A stretch of DNA of 64,000 nt from an uncultured Bacteroidales bacterium (lineage in GTDB: Bacteria > Bacteroidota > Bacteroidia > Bacteroidales > F082), in contig CAJOEP010000005.1 in assembly GCA_905233445.1 (NCBI GenBank), positions 1 through 64,000 on the forward strand, written 5' to 3'. The notes beneath the pieces were generated by a model, which saw only the letters and a program-made list of their open reading frames with translations, was not told where the DNA came from and searched no databases. The position numbers and the translations under genes are program-made. This document shows positions 10,815 to 20,278 of this stretch, piece by piece (within the stretch, counting starts at the first letter, position 1; every line of letters begins with the position of its first letter).

Positions 10815-11007
10815 TTTAATTTGATATTTAATGATTTACAATTCAAAGATTCAATAATACACAATTTTTCAAATTGCAAAAATAATTTTTTTCTTAGAAA
10901 TGATGCAAAAAATGGTAAAAAATTTTACTAATTTATTTTTGAATACATAATTTTACTATTTTTGCAATCTGTTAGTAAAACGATTTACTATATACTAATT
11001 TACTTTT

Positions 11008-11721
11008 ATGGAATATAGATTTAAAGGACATTTGGTTGAGGAGTTGTATAAGGATTACAGAATAAAAGAGGGGATGAAGGCATGCATGAATTGCGGCGTT
11101 TGCACTGCGGTTTGTCCGGCTGCGGAGTTTTATAAGTACAATCCGAAGAATATTGTCAACATAGTGGCGCGCAAAAACGAGGAGGATTTGGAGGAACTGC
11201 TGAAAAGCGACCAGATTTGGTATTGCGGCGAATGCATGTCGTGCGTGACACGTTGCCCGCGAGCCAACGCCCCTGGATTGGTGATTATGTCGTTGAGAAA
11301 ACTATCGATGAGAAGCGGTCTTTACATGCTTTCTGAAAAAGGCCGTCAGCAATATATTGTTGTTAAAGACTTGTGCAGCAATATCTTAAACTATGGTTAC
11401 TGCGTCTATCCTCGCACTTTCGATTATGAGACTCACAAGGAATTTGGTCCGGTCGGAAAATGGATTAACGATAATCTTGACGATTTGCACGCCCGCATGG
11501 GCTCCAACCTCGACGGCGACGGTCCCGGCGGACTGCGTAAGATTCCAAAAGAAAGCCTCGACCAACTGAAAAACATATTCGACGTGACAGGAGCCACCGA
11601 ACTGATGGAACAAGTGCTAGCCGACGCTCATAATGAAGCAGTGAAAGAAAACCTCACCGACGAGGAATATTTCATGAAAGTCTACACAGAAAACGATTGG
11701 GAAAAACACTTGAATCATTAA
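11008..11721 (+). CDS. HdrC-like 4Fe-4S protein
   Basis: CMNCGVCTAVCPAAEF and CGECMSCVTRCPRANAP motifs; first gene of a collinear Hdr-like cluster. Confidence 0.85.
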   Translation: MEYRFKGHLVEELYKDYRIKEGMKACMNCGVCTAVCPAAEFYKYNPKNIVNIVARKNEEDLEELLKSDQIWYCGECMSCVTRCPRANAPGLVIMSLRKLSMRSGLYMLSEKGRQQYIVVKDLCSNILNYGYCVYPRTFDYETHKEFGPVGKWINDNLDDLHARMGSNLDGDGPGGLRKIPKESLDQLKNIFDVTGATELMEQVLADAHNEAVKENLTDEEYFMKVYTENDWEKHLNH

Positions 11722-11750
11722 ATTTTGAATCTTAAATCTTTGAATATAAA

Positions 11751-12821
11751 ATGATAATTGAAGGAAAACAGAAGATTTGGGCAGATTATCAGAAAGATAT
11801 TCCCGATGATCATTATTTTTACGTGAGAAGCTGCATCCGTCAGGCTTTCTGGCCGGGTTCGGAGGTGACTTTCCTCGACATCACAAGGAATAAACTTGGA
11901 AAAGACTTCTACGAGAACCCATATCATACAACATGCGGCGGCATTGCATATCACAGCGACACCATCCCTCAGGAGACGGCCATGACAATCATTGCGCGTC
12001 AGTTTGCGCTTATGAAGGAGAGCGGCTACGAGAACTACGTCTGCTCATGTATTACCTCGTTTGGATGCTACACTGAGACACTCGAGACATGGCACGAATA
12101 TCCGGAACTGGAGGCGAAAATCCGACAATATCTTTGGGATTCCTGTAAGAAAGAGTTCGCAAAACCAAAATATCTCGCACACGCCAGCGACCTTATTTAT
12201 AAATTCAGGTTTGACATCGCGAAACAGATGAAGTTCCCGCTCGTGAATGTCAAGACTGGCAAGCCTTTGAAGTGTGTCGAGCACATCGGATGCCACTATT
12301 CGAAGATGTTTCCGTCGAAGGGCTTCGGCGGCGCTGAGTATCCACATGTCCTTGTCGGAATGATTGAGGCCTGGGGTGGGGAGGTCATCGATTATCCTGA
12401 GCGCCGTCATTGTTGCGGCTTCGGATTCCGTCAGTATTTTGTCCAAGCCAACAGAGGCTATTCCGAGTCGAATACCTATAAAAAATTCGAGTCAATGGAG
12501 CCATACGAACCGGATCTGATTATCACTAACTGCCCCGGATGCCCTTATTTCCTCGACAGATGGCAGTATGTAATCGCCGAACAGACAGGCAAGACTTATG
12601 GCAAGAACGGCTATGGAATTCCAGCATTGACATATGAGGAAGTGGCTGGCTTGGTGATGGGCTATGACCCATGGGACCTCGGCCTGCAGATGCATCAGGT
12701 TGCCATTGAGCCACTGCTCGAAAAAATGGGAATCCCTTACGACCCGAAGAAGAAATATCAAGGTGTAAACGGCAAAGACTTGGGTCAGCCGATGTGTCCT
12801 TCATGTATTAAATCAGTTTGA
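11751..12821 (+). CDS. HdrB-like cysteine-rich (CCG-domain) protein
   Basis: RRHCCGFGFRQYF...NCPGCPYFLDRW CCG-domain motif; position between HdrC- and HdrA-like genes. Confidence 0.8.
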   Translation: MIIEGKQKIWADYQKDIPDDHYFYVRSCIRQAFWPGSEVTFLDITRNKLGKDFYENPYHTTCGGIAYHSDTIPQETAMTIIARQFALMKESGYENYVCSCITSFGCYTETLETWHEYPELEAKIRQYLWDSCKKEFAKPKYLAHASDLIYKFRFDIAKQMKFPLVNVKTGKPLKCVEHIGCHYSKMFPSKGFGGAEYPHVLVGMIEAWGGEVIDYPERRHCCGFGFRQYFVQANRGYSESNTYKKFESMEPYEPDLIITNCPGCPYFLDRWQYVIAEQTGKTYGKNGYGIPALTYEEVAGLVMGYDPWDLGLQMHQVAIEPLLEKMGIPYDPKKKYQGVNGKDLGQPMCPSCIKSV

Positions 12822-12832
12822 AAATAAACATT

Positions 12833-13843
12833 ATGAAAGAAAATATATTGATTATTGGCGGTGGAGCCGCCGGAATGGAAGCCGCTACACAGCTGAAGAA
12901 GCTCGGGCTGACTCCTATTATTATTGAGAAAAGCGACGCCCTCGGTGGTCATATCGCACAGTGGGACAGACTGTTCCCGGCATTTCATCCTGCCAAAGAC
13001 GTCGTCGCCCCGATGCTTGAAAGTGTGAAGGGTATAGACGTGCTTCTGAATACTGAAGTTAATGATATTCAATGTGATGCAGATGGTTTTAAAGCAGTTT
13101 TGACTAATGGCAAGACAATCGACGCCAAGGCTGTGGTTTTGGCAACAGGTTTCGATCTTTTCAAGGCAGAGAGGAAACAGGAATACGGCTATGGGATTTA
13201 TAACAATGTGATTACCAGCCTCGAACTTGAGAAGTTTTTCAGAACCGGCAAAGACGAACGCATTAACAATCCTAAAAAAATCGGTTTCGTCCACTGCGTC
13301 GGTGCCCGTGACGTGAAAGTGGGCAACACTTATTGCTCCAAAGTGTGCTGTACCACGGCGTTGAAACAAGCTTGCGAAATGAAGGAAGTGTTTCCGAACG
13401 CTGAGGTTTACACGTTCTACATGGACTTGAGAATGTTTGGTCCCGGCTACGAGGATTTGTATCTCAAGACTCAGAGAGATTTCGACGTAAAATGCATCCG
13501 CGGTCGTGTCTGTGAGGTCTCGGAAAATATGGACGGCCGACTCGTCATCAAGGCTGAAGACACTCTCTTCGGAAAGCCGTTGAAGATGACTCTCGACTTG
13601 CTCGTTTTGATGTGCAGCATGGAGAAAAACAAGAGCATCGACAAGATTCAGCAACAGCTTGGAGTTGCCAACAACAGCGACGGTTTCATGCAAAACAGAG
13701 ATATGTATCTCGGTATGAATGGCACTGCAAAAGACGGTGTTTTTGTCGCCGGCACCTGCACCGCCCCGAAGTCACTGCCCGACACCATAGCCGAAGCACG
13801 CTCAGTGGCAGTGGAAGTGTTTAACTACATAAACAACAAGTAG
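12833..13843 (+). CDS. HdrA/QmoA-like FAD-dependent oxidoreductase
   Basis: ENILIIGGGAAGMEAATQLKKLG dinucleotide-binding motif and HCVGARDVKVGNTYCSKVCC, characteristic of HdrA/QmoA; short (about 340 aa). Confidence 0.85.
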   Translation: MKENILIIGGGAAGMEAATQLKKLGLTPIIIEKSDALGGHIAQWDRLFPAFHPAKDVVAPMLESVKGIDVLLNTEVNDIQCDADGFKAVLTNGKTIDAKAVVLATGFDLFKAERKQEYGYGIYNNVITSLELEKFFRTGKDERINNPKKIGFVHCVGARDVKVGNTYCSKVCCTTALKQACEMKEVFPNAEVYTFYMDLRMFGPGYEDLYLKTQRDFDVKCIRGRVCEVSENMDGRLVIKAEDTLFGKPLKMTLDLLVLMCSMEKNKSIDKIQQQLGVANNSDGFMQNRDMYLGMNGTAKDGVFVAGTCTAPKSLPDTIAEARSVAVEVFNYINNK

Positions 13844-13845
13844 TT

Positions 13846-14157
13846 ATGGATTTCGGTTTTTGTTTATCACCAAGCTCGCATGTGCAAATGGATAAAATCG
13901 ACCTTGCGACGTTTAACCGTCTGAAGGAGACGAATCCCGACATCAATACCTGTATCGCATGTGGCTCATGCACTGCGACTTGCACAGCCGGAAACTTCAC
14001 AGAGATGAGCTTCCGCCGCATACTTCTGATGCTTCAAAGAGGCAAAGAAGACGAGGCAAAGAAAATGATTCAACGTTGTATGCTCTGTGGCAAATGCACA
14101 CTCGTTTGCCCGCGCGGCATCAATATTCGTAAGATTTTGTTAGATATTACACGATGA
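13846..14157 (+). CDS. Small HdrC-like 2x[4Fe-4S] protein
   Basis: CIACGSCTATCTAGNF and CMLCGKCTLVCPRGI. Confidence 0.8.
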   Translation: MDFGFCLSPSSHVQMDKIDLATFNRLKETNPDINTCIACGSCTATCTAGNFTEMSFRRILLMLQRGKEDEAKKMIQRCMLCGKCTLVCPRGINIRKILLDITR

Positions 14158-15893
14158 AAATATTCGATCCTTTTGTGCTCCCGTTTGTGCTCGGCATGGC
14201 TTTCGTGCTGACATACTGCTTCGTGGGACTTATAAAAGTTATTTTGCAGTTGCCTAAAGACGACCGTAAGAAATTCTTGCGCTCGCTTGTAACACCAAAA
14301 ACAGCTTGGGCTAACATCCGTGACCTGTTCGGCGACTGCCTTTTCCATGTGAAAATATGGAAACGCAACCCGATTCTCGGTTATATGCACTCCGCCATCG
14401 CCTTCGGCTGGTTTATGATTATCGTCATCGGTCATGTGATGCTGTTTACACTAAAACCACTGCAAGGTGTTGAGATAGAGGGTTTTGCTCGAACATTCAC
14501 CAACTTCTATTACCCGATTTTCTTCAAATATTTTGCCGAAGAAGGCAAGATTTTCGGCTTCCTTATGGATTTCTTCCTCCTGATGATTATCAGCGGTATC
14601 CTGATCGCAGTGGTGAAGAAGATTCACTCGAAGATAGTGGGGGTTAAGCGTGTCACGAAGTTCGGTTTCGCCGACAATATGATTCGTTTTGCCTTATGGA
14701 CCATCTTCCCGTTCCGCTTGATTGCCGAAAAGACAAACATCTATGCATTTTGGTGGCTCTATTCCATCGATTTGCTGATATTTATGTGTATGTTGCCATT
14801 CACACGTTACATGCACATCCCGACGGAGGCACTGTTTATCCTGCTGAGACATGCCGGATTGAACGCTCGTGAACCCAGAAAAGGCTACGCTTTGGCGCAA
14901 ATCTACTCATGCCCGAGCTGCGGCCTCTGTATCGACGCATGCCCGATGAGTGTGAATGACAAAAACAGCGGAAACACCTCGGCTTATTTCATGAAAAAGC
15001 TAAGAAACGGCGACACTGAAGAAGCAAAACGCATAGCCGAGACATGCCTTATGTGCGGAAAATGCGTCAAGGTGTGCCCTGTAAGCATCGAGTCGTGCGA
15101 CATTAAATTCAGCCAGAGAGCCGAAACACCTTATTACGTCAATAGCGACCACTCGTATTTAGACGTCATTTTGACCGAAGCGCAGCGAAGTGGAGAAATC
15201 TCATCCAACAATAACAAAGTCCTTTATTTCGCCGGCTGCATGACCCAATTGACACCAAAAATCATGCGTGCCATGAAAAAAATCATGGAGTCAGCAGGTG
15301 AGGAGTTCCAGTTTTTGGATGAGAACGGCGGCATATGCTGCGGTCGCCCAATGATATTAAGCGGAAAAACAGCGGAAGCACAAGCCATGATTGCCAAAAA
15401 TACCGAGTTGATTAAGAAATCTGGAGCAAAGAAATTGGTGCTTTCATGCCCAATTTGCTATAAGGTTTTCAAGGATGAATATCATCTTGAAGGTGTTGAG
15501 ATTCTGCATCATACGCAGTATATCAATGAGTTGATTAAAACTGGCAAACTCAAAGTCAACAAAGGCGACGTGAACTATGTTTATCACGACCCATGCGAAC
15601 TGGGAAGAGCTTTCGAAATCTATGATGAACCACGTGAAGTTCTTGAAAAAGCTGGCAATCTGCGTAAAGCAAAGTCTGAAAAAGAATTGAGTATCTGCTG
15701 TGGCGGTAGCCTGGGCAGTTTCAACCTAACCCAAAAAGAGCGCGACGAAATTACATGTAATTCCGTCGCTGACCTTATGTTCAACAATCCTGATGAGATT
15801 GTTACCGCTTGTCCTTTGTGTCTTAAGACTTTTGCCAGAAAGGCTCCAGTCGCTGTGAAAGATATCGCTGAAGTGGTTAGCAGTCAGTTGTAA
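14154..15893 (+). CDS. HdrDE-like fusion: membrane cytochrome b-like domain + 4Fe-4S + two CCG domains
   Basis: N-terminal TM segments; CPSCGLCIDACP, CLMCGKCVKVCP; FAGCMTQLTP...GICCGRP...SCPIC and DPCELGRAF...ICCGGS...CPLC. Confidence 0.85.
   Translation: MKIFDPFVLPFVLGMAFVLTYCFVGLIKVILQLPKDDRKKFLRSLVTPKTAWANIRDLFGDCLFHVKIWKRNPILGYMHSAIAFGWFMIIVIGHVMLFTLKPLQGVEIEGFARTFTNFYYPIFFKYFAEEGKIFGFLMDFFLLMIISGILIAVVKKIHSKIVGVKRVTKFGFADNMIRFALWTIFPFRLIAEKTNIYAFWWLYSIDLLIFMCMLPFTRYMHIPTEALFILLRHAGLNAREPRKGYALAQIYSCPSCGLCIDACPMSVNDKNSGNTSAYFMKKLRNGDTEEAKRIAETCLMCGKCVKVCPVSIESCDIKFSQRAETPYYVNSDHSYLDVILTEAQRSGEISSNNNKVLYFAGCMTQLTPKIMRAMKKIMESAGEEFQFLDENGGICCGRPMILSGKTAEAQAMIAKNTELIKKSGAKKLVLSCPICYKVFKDEYHLEGVEILHHTQYINELIKTGKLKVNKGDVNYVYHDPCELGRAFEIYDEPREVLEKAGNLRKAKSEKELSICCGGSLGSFNLTQKERDEITCNSVADLMFNNPDEIVTACPLCLKTFARKAPVAVKDIAEVVSSQL
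15164..15203 (+). repeat. 40-bp dispersed repeat (copy 2) located inside a CDS
   Basis: CGTCATTTTGACCGAAGCGCAGCGAAGTGGAGAAATCTCA within the HdrDE-like gene, in-frame. Confidence 0.85.
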
Positions 15894-15904
15894 ACCAACG
15901 ATTG

Positions 15905-17146
15905 CTACCATTCCACGGCCTGCCTCCTGAGCGGCATCGTCATGCATCTTGCTCCGCCGCCGCCACGAGACAATTCGTTGCCTTCAAACGCCACCACACA
16001 GCGTTTGAAGTCGTCAACAGAGACTTTGCCTGAAGCTACGTCAGCAGCTTTAAGCACTTCAAAACCATTTTGGTTCAAAGCCTCTATTGTATGATAGTTT
16101 CTTGCATATCCCAAGACCTTTCCTGGTGCGAATGAGAAGAAGTTGGCACCGCTGTGCCACTGCTCACGCGGTCCGTAATAATCGTCACCGCCTCCACAGA
16201 ATATCGGCTCAAGATGCATGCCAAGTTTATCCAAAGCCTCGATAAGGTTATCCTCATCGCGAACTTTAGTGTAGTTGTATCCGTTAACTTCATAATGCGT
16301 GGTCTTGAAACGGCTGTTCATAATCACAGGCTTATATGCCATGCAACGGTCTTTGTCCAAGAATGTGAACACCATGTCAAGATGGATGAACGAGTCTGGC
16401 TCCAATGGCAATTCCTGAGTAATAAGGTGACGTGTGCCTCCCAGACTGCGCAGATGGTCAAGTATGGCCTTGACGCCTTCTTGGCTTGTCCTGGCTCCGC
16501 AACCACTTAAAATAATATCGTGACGCGCAATCTCAACATCGCCGCCTTCAACAGATCCCATGCCGTTTCTTGCATAACGGTCAACAGGATTAATCGCCTC
16601 AACATCAATGATATGTGAATATTTGAAAATTGTGTTCCACAACATAGTCTCGCGGTCGCGCACATCAGTGGCCATCTTGCTTACCATCACATTGTTGTAC
16701 ATGGTGAATGCCGCGTCTCTCATAAAAAACAAATTCGGAACCGGAGGAAGTATATAACGCTCCTTAAGCCCCGCATTATCATAGCCTTCGATAAGTACCG
16801 TCGCCAAATCTTCGACACTTAAACCATTCAAAACCTCCTTTAGATAAGGACGTTCCTCTCTTTCACAGACACTTGAAACCAATGTCTGCCTGACTTCTTC
16901 ATCACCAATGGCATCAATGAGCAATTCTTTGAAAGTCAACACATTGGTAACCTTTCTGAGACTTCCTTCAAAGTCCTTGTAGTTACTCATTGCCTCACGA
17001 TAGTTCAATATGTCACTGAAGAGAAATTTGTGGGCGTTTTCAGGTGTCATATGCTCGATTTCCTTGCCCGGAGCATGCAATATTACGTATTCTAACTTAC
17101 CAATCTCTGATTCAACACACGGTTTTACGCATCGAAAATAATCCAT
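15905..17146 (-). CDS. arcA: Arginine deiminase
   Basis: FFMRDAAFTMYNNVMVSKMA, EGGDVEIA, GANFFSFAPGKVLGYARN, C-terminal GGGGARCMTMPLRR. Confidence 0.95.
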   Translation of the reverse strand: MDYFRCVKPCVESEIGKLEYVILHAPGKEIEHMTPENAHKFLFSDILNYREAMSNYKDFEGSLRKVTNVLTFKELLIDAIGDEEVRQTLVSSVCEREERPYLKEVLNGLSVEDLATVLIEGYDNAGLKERYILPPVPNLFFMRDAAFTMYNNVMVSKMATDVRDRETMLWNTIFKYSHIIDVEAINPVDRYARNGMGSVEGGDVEIARHDIILSGCGARTSQEGVKAILDHLRSLGGTRHLITQELPLEPDSFIHLDMVFTFLDKDRCMAYKPVIMNSRFKTTHYEVNGYNYTKVRDEDNLIEALDKLGMHLEPIFCGGGDDYYGPREQWHSGANFFSFAPGKVLGYARNYHTIEALNQNGFEVLKAADVASGKVSVDDFKRCVVAFEGNELSRGGGGARCMTMPLRRQAVEW

Positions 17147-17235
17147 AAAGTATTCTTTTTATTTTGACTGCAAAATTACAACTTTTTTTTTAAAACAAAG
17201 AAAAAAACTTCTAACTGGTAACTGCCAACTGTCAA

Positions 17236-17745
17236 CTAATAGAGTTCAATGAACTCATACCCGTTTCCCATGGCATCCAAAAACTTCACCAGATCAGTGG
17301 TCTTGATAACACAAGTGCCAGTGTTGTCGTTCGGATGGAAACTGATGTACTCGCGGTCAAGCAGATTCTTGTCAAGATACAGATACACATGGTGTTCCAT
17401 GTCGTTGATGATGCCGAAAGGGGATACGCTGCCCGGCTTCAGTCCGAGGTATTTGTCCATCCTCGCTTCTGAAGCAAAACTTAATTTTCCCTGTTTTAGA
17501 CGATGTTCCAGATCATGAATGGCAAGCTGCTGCATGCAATCAAAAATCACCAGATAATGTCGGTTTCCCTTGTGATTCCTGAAAAAGAGGTTCTTGCAAT
17601 GAGTCCACTCAAACTTGCCCCAATACTGTAAAGCATCTTCAATGGTCGGCAATGCCGGATGAAATATCAACTTGAAAGGAATCCCCAGCTCATTCAGCTT
17701 GTCAACGACCTTTTTCTGCCGCTCAGATAAAACTTGTTCTGTCAT
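17236..17745 (-). CDS. Prolyl-tRNA deacylase / YbaK-ProX family protein
   Basis: CKNLFFRNHKGNRHYLVIFD, GLKPGSVSPFGIINDMEHHVYLYLDKNL. Confidence 0.85.
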   Translation of the reverse strand: MTEQVLSERQKKVVDKLNELGIPFKLIFHPALPTIEDALQYWGKFEWTHCKNLFFRNHKGNRHYLVIFDCMQQLAIHDLEHRLKQGKLSFASEARMDKYLGLKPGSVSPFGIINDMEHHVYLYLDKNLLDREYISFHPNDNTGTCVIKTTDLVKFLDAMGNGYEFIELY

Positions 17746-18713
17746 TATTTAAACATCTCCTTAATTCCACCGATACTTCCCAGCATGTTAGTAGCTTCGT
17801 ACGGGATGTAAACGGTCTTGTTATCCTTGCCGCTGGTCATTTCCTTCAACGTCTCAATGTATTTTGTCGCCAAGAGATACGTGGCAGGGTCTGTTTTTGT
17901 CGCCTTGATAGCGTCAGCAACAAGCTGGATGGCCTTAGCTTCAGCTTCAGCCTGCATGATTTTTGCTTTCGCAACACCTTCAGCCTCAAGCAATGTCGAT
18001 TGTTTCACAGCTTCAGCCTTGTTGATTGCCGATGTCTTTTCACCTTCGGAATTCAAAATCGCTGACGCTTTCTCTCCTTCAGCCTTCAAAATCTCGGCAC
18101 GGCGGTTACGTTCGGCCTGCATCTGCTTCTCCATCGCCTGACGCACTGTCTCTGGAGGCGTAATGTCTTGAAGCTCAACGCGGTTTACCTTAACACCCCA
18201 TTTGTTCGTGGCATCGTCAAGCACAGCACGCAACTTGGCGTTGATGGTGTCGCGAGAGGTCAGAGTCTCGTCAAGTTCCAGTTCGCCAATGACATTACGC
18301 AGCGTTGTCTGAGTGAGCTTTTCAATAGCATTCGGGAGATTGTCAATCTCATAAACCGACTTTATCGGGTCAACAATCTGGAAATACAGCAATGCGTTGA
18401 TTTCTGTCGTTACATTATCTTTTGTGATAACATTCTGCTTAGGGAAGTCGTAAACCTGTTCACGCAGGTCTATTTTCGCGGTCTCGCTCATCCTCACCAC
18501 CTGACGTCCCTGATAACCCTCAACGACTTTTCTTGTCACGATGATTTTCGGACGGTCGATGATAGGCCAAATAATGTTCAAACCCGCCGGAAGTACCTTG
18601 TGGAACTTTCCGAGACGCTCGATAACTCTTGTCTCTGACTGCGGAACCACTTTCAAGCCCGCCAAAGCGAAGATTATAACAATCGCCGCTATTACAATAA
18701 CTACTGCTAACAT
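17745..18713 (-). CDS. SPFH/Band 7 (stomatin-like) protein
   Basis: N-terminal TM, VVPQSETRVIERLGKFHKVLPAGLNIIWPIID, coiled-coil AEA repeats. Confidence 0.9.
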   Translation of the reverse strand: MLAVVIVIAAIVIIFALAGLKVVPQSETRVIERLGKFHKVLPAGLNIIWPIIDRPKIIVTRKVVEGYQGRQVVRMSETAKIDLREQVYDFPKQNVITKDNVTTEINALLYFQIVDPIKSVYEIDNLPNAIEKLTQTTLRNVIGELELDETLTSRDTINAKLRAVLDDATNKWGVKVNRVELQDITPPETVRQAMEKQMQAERNRRAEILKAEGEKASAILNSEGEKTSAINKAEAVKQSTLLEAEGVAKAKIMQAEAEAKAIQLVADAIKATKTDPATYLLATKYIETLKEMTSGKDNKTVYIPYEATNMLGSIGGIKEMFK

Positions 18714-18715
18714 GA

Positions 18716-19153
18716 CTATAGTTTTTTAACTGTTAATATTATACTTTCATAAGAATCAATCTGAACTTTTTCTCCGACATCAGCTGCCGAGCCGTCAATA
18801 GTCTGCGCCTTCCAGTCGTCACCGTTGATTTTAACACGGCCATAGCCGCCTTCTTCGATGCGCTCGGTCACCACGGCTGTTTTTCCGATGATGTTGTCCA
18901 TGTTGGTCTTCACGTGATTGTCGTTTGTTTTTTTGTCAAGGTATCTCATCACCACCGGACGAATCAGCACGAAGGCCAGGAACGTGCCTATCGCGAATGC
19001 AACAACTTGCCATGTCAACGACAAATCGCAGGCCGCGAGTATTGAGCCGAACACGCAACCAACTGAGAAACAAGCCACGGCGAATCCGCTGGTGAAAATT
19101 TCAATGACGACGAAAACCGCCGCAATCAATAGCCAAATCTGATAAATGTCCAT
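18716..19153 (-). CDS. NfeD family membrane protein
   Basis: TM helices plus C-terminal OB fold (GKTAVVTERIEEGGYGRVKINGDDWKA); adjacent to the SPFH gene. Confidence 0.85.
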   Translation of the reverse strand: MDIYQIWLLIAAVFVVIEIFTSGFAVACFSVGCVFGSILAACDLSLTWQVVAFAIGTFLAFVLIRPVVMRYLDKKTNDNHVKTNMDNIIGKTAVVTERIEEGGYGRVKINGDDWKAQTIDGSAADVGEKVQIDSYESIILTVKKL

Positions 19154-19241
19154 AATTTAAGATTTAAAGATTAAATATTCAAAGAATTAATTTCTGCAAA
19201 AATACAAAAATATTTTTAATTATCAAATTATTTTTTCCTCT

Positions 19242-19297
19242 ATGTGTCGAAGACACATCACTCTAGTTACCCCTCACAAGCGAAGCGCAGTGTGGGG
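19242..19297. repeat. Two adjacent hairpins in the nfeD-rluA gap
   Basis: ATGTGTC-GAA-GACACAT (19242-19258) and CCCCtCACA-AGCGAAGCGCAG-TGTGGGG (19270-19297). Confidence 0.7.
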
Positions 19298-19298
19298 T

Positions 19299-20174
19299 TT
19301 ACAAAGAAAAAGGTATCGCCGTCTCAAACTGCAAGTCCTTTCCTGTAACCGGATGCTTGAAGCACAATTTGAAGGCATGCAACCCCAAACGCCCTATTTT
19401 GTCGTCGCCGTCGCCGTATTTCGGGTCTCCGACAACCGGAAAACCGATATCCACAAGATGAACACGAATCTGGTTCTTGCGACCGGTGTCAAGTTTCAAC
19501 TCCACAAGCGAATAGCCGTCCGACACCTTTATTAATTTATAGTGCGTAACCGCGAACTTGCCGCCGTTGTCATATTTGCTTGAATATGTCACAAACTGGG
19601 CGTTGTCTTTCAGCCATGAGCTGATAGTGCCCTCTTGCTTTCGCATCTCGCCATGAACCAGCGCCACATAACGCCTGTCATACACCGTTTCCTTCCATTT
19701 TTCCTCAAATTTCAAAGCTATTTTTTTGTCTTTAGCGAAAAGCATCAATCCTGAAGTGTCTCTGTCCAAACGATGTATCGTATGCGCATGGCAACGCTGA
19801 TGATTTTTCTCAAGATATTGATTCAGAATGCTTTGCACTGTCTCGTCAGCCGGATTCGGCGAGTGGCAGATTATTCCGGCTTTCTTCTCGACGACAAACA
19901 GGAATTGATCTTCATAAACAATCTTAACCCATTGATTGTCAACTGAATTAATCTTGTGATTTTTGCCAATTCTCACTTCCATTCCTGGAACGAGTTTGTA
20001 ATTGTGCAATGTCACAGTTTTCCCATTGACAGCCACCGAGCCGCCTGTCAGAATGTTCTTCGCCTTAGTCCTGCTGATGCCATCCATTTTCCTCATTATG
20101 AACGGCAAAAGCTCGTCATTGTCCAACACTTTGAAAACCAATTCTTTATGATTATCTTCTTTTTTATTCTGCAT
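19299..20174 (-). CDS. RluA-family pseudouridine synthase
   Basis: S4-like domain and HTIHRLDRDTSGLMLFAKDK catalytic motif; start at MQNKKEDN. Confidence 0.9.
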   Translation of the reverse strand: MQNKKEDNHKELVFKVLDNDELLPFIMRKMDGISRTKAKNILTGGSVAVNGKTVTLHNYKLVPGMEVRIGKNHKINSVDNQWVKIVYEDQFLFVVEKKAGIICHSPNPADETVQSILNQYLEKNHQRCHAHTIHRLDRDTSGLMLFAKDKKIALKFEEKWKETVYDRRYVALVHGEMRKQEGTISSWLKDNAQFVTYSSKYDNGGKFAVTHYKLIKVSDGYSLVELKLDTGRKNQIRVHLVDIGFPVVGDPKYGDGDDKIGRLGLHAFKLCFKHPVTGKDLQFETAIPFSL

Positions 20175-20278
20175 AGGAAAATTAATTTTCACAAAAATAA
20201 TAAAAATTTTTGATAATACAAATAAATTTATATAAATTTGCAAAAGAAAACGAATTAACTGTATTACTTGATAACATT

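Noticed and set aside
10815-11007. glmS ribozyme upstream of glmS
   Set aside because: AT-rich gap without ribozyme core; glmS ribozymes are characteristic of Firmicutes, not this lineage.
12785-13693. 302-aa antisense ORF opposite the HdrA-like gene
   Set aside because: Opposite a clearly coding gene with family motifs; its own translation has no recognisable domain. Typical shadow ORF.
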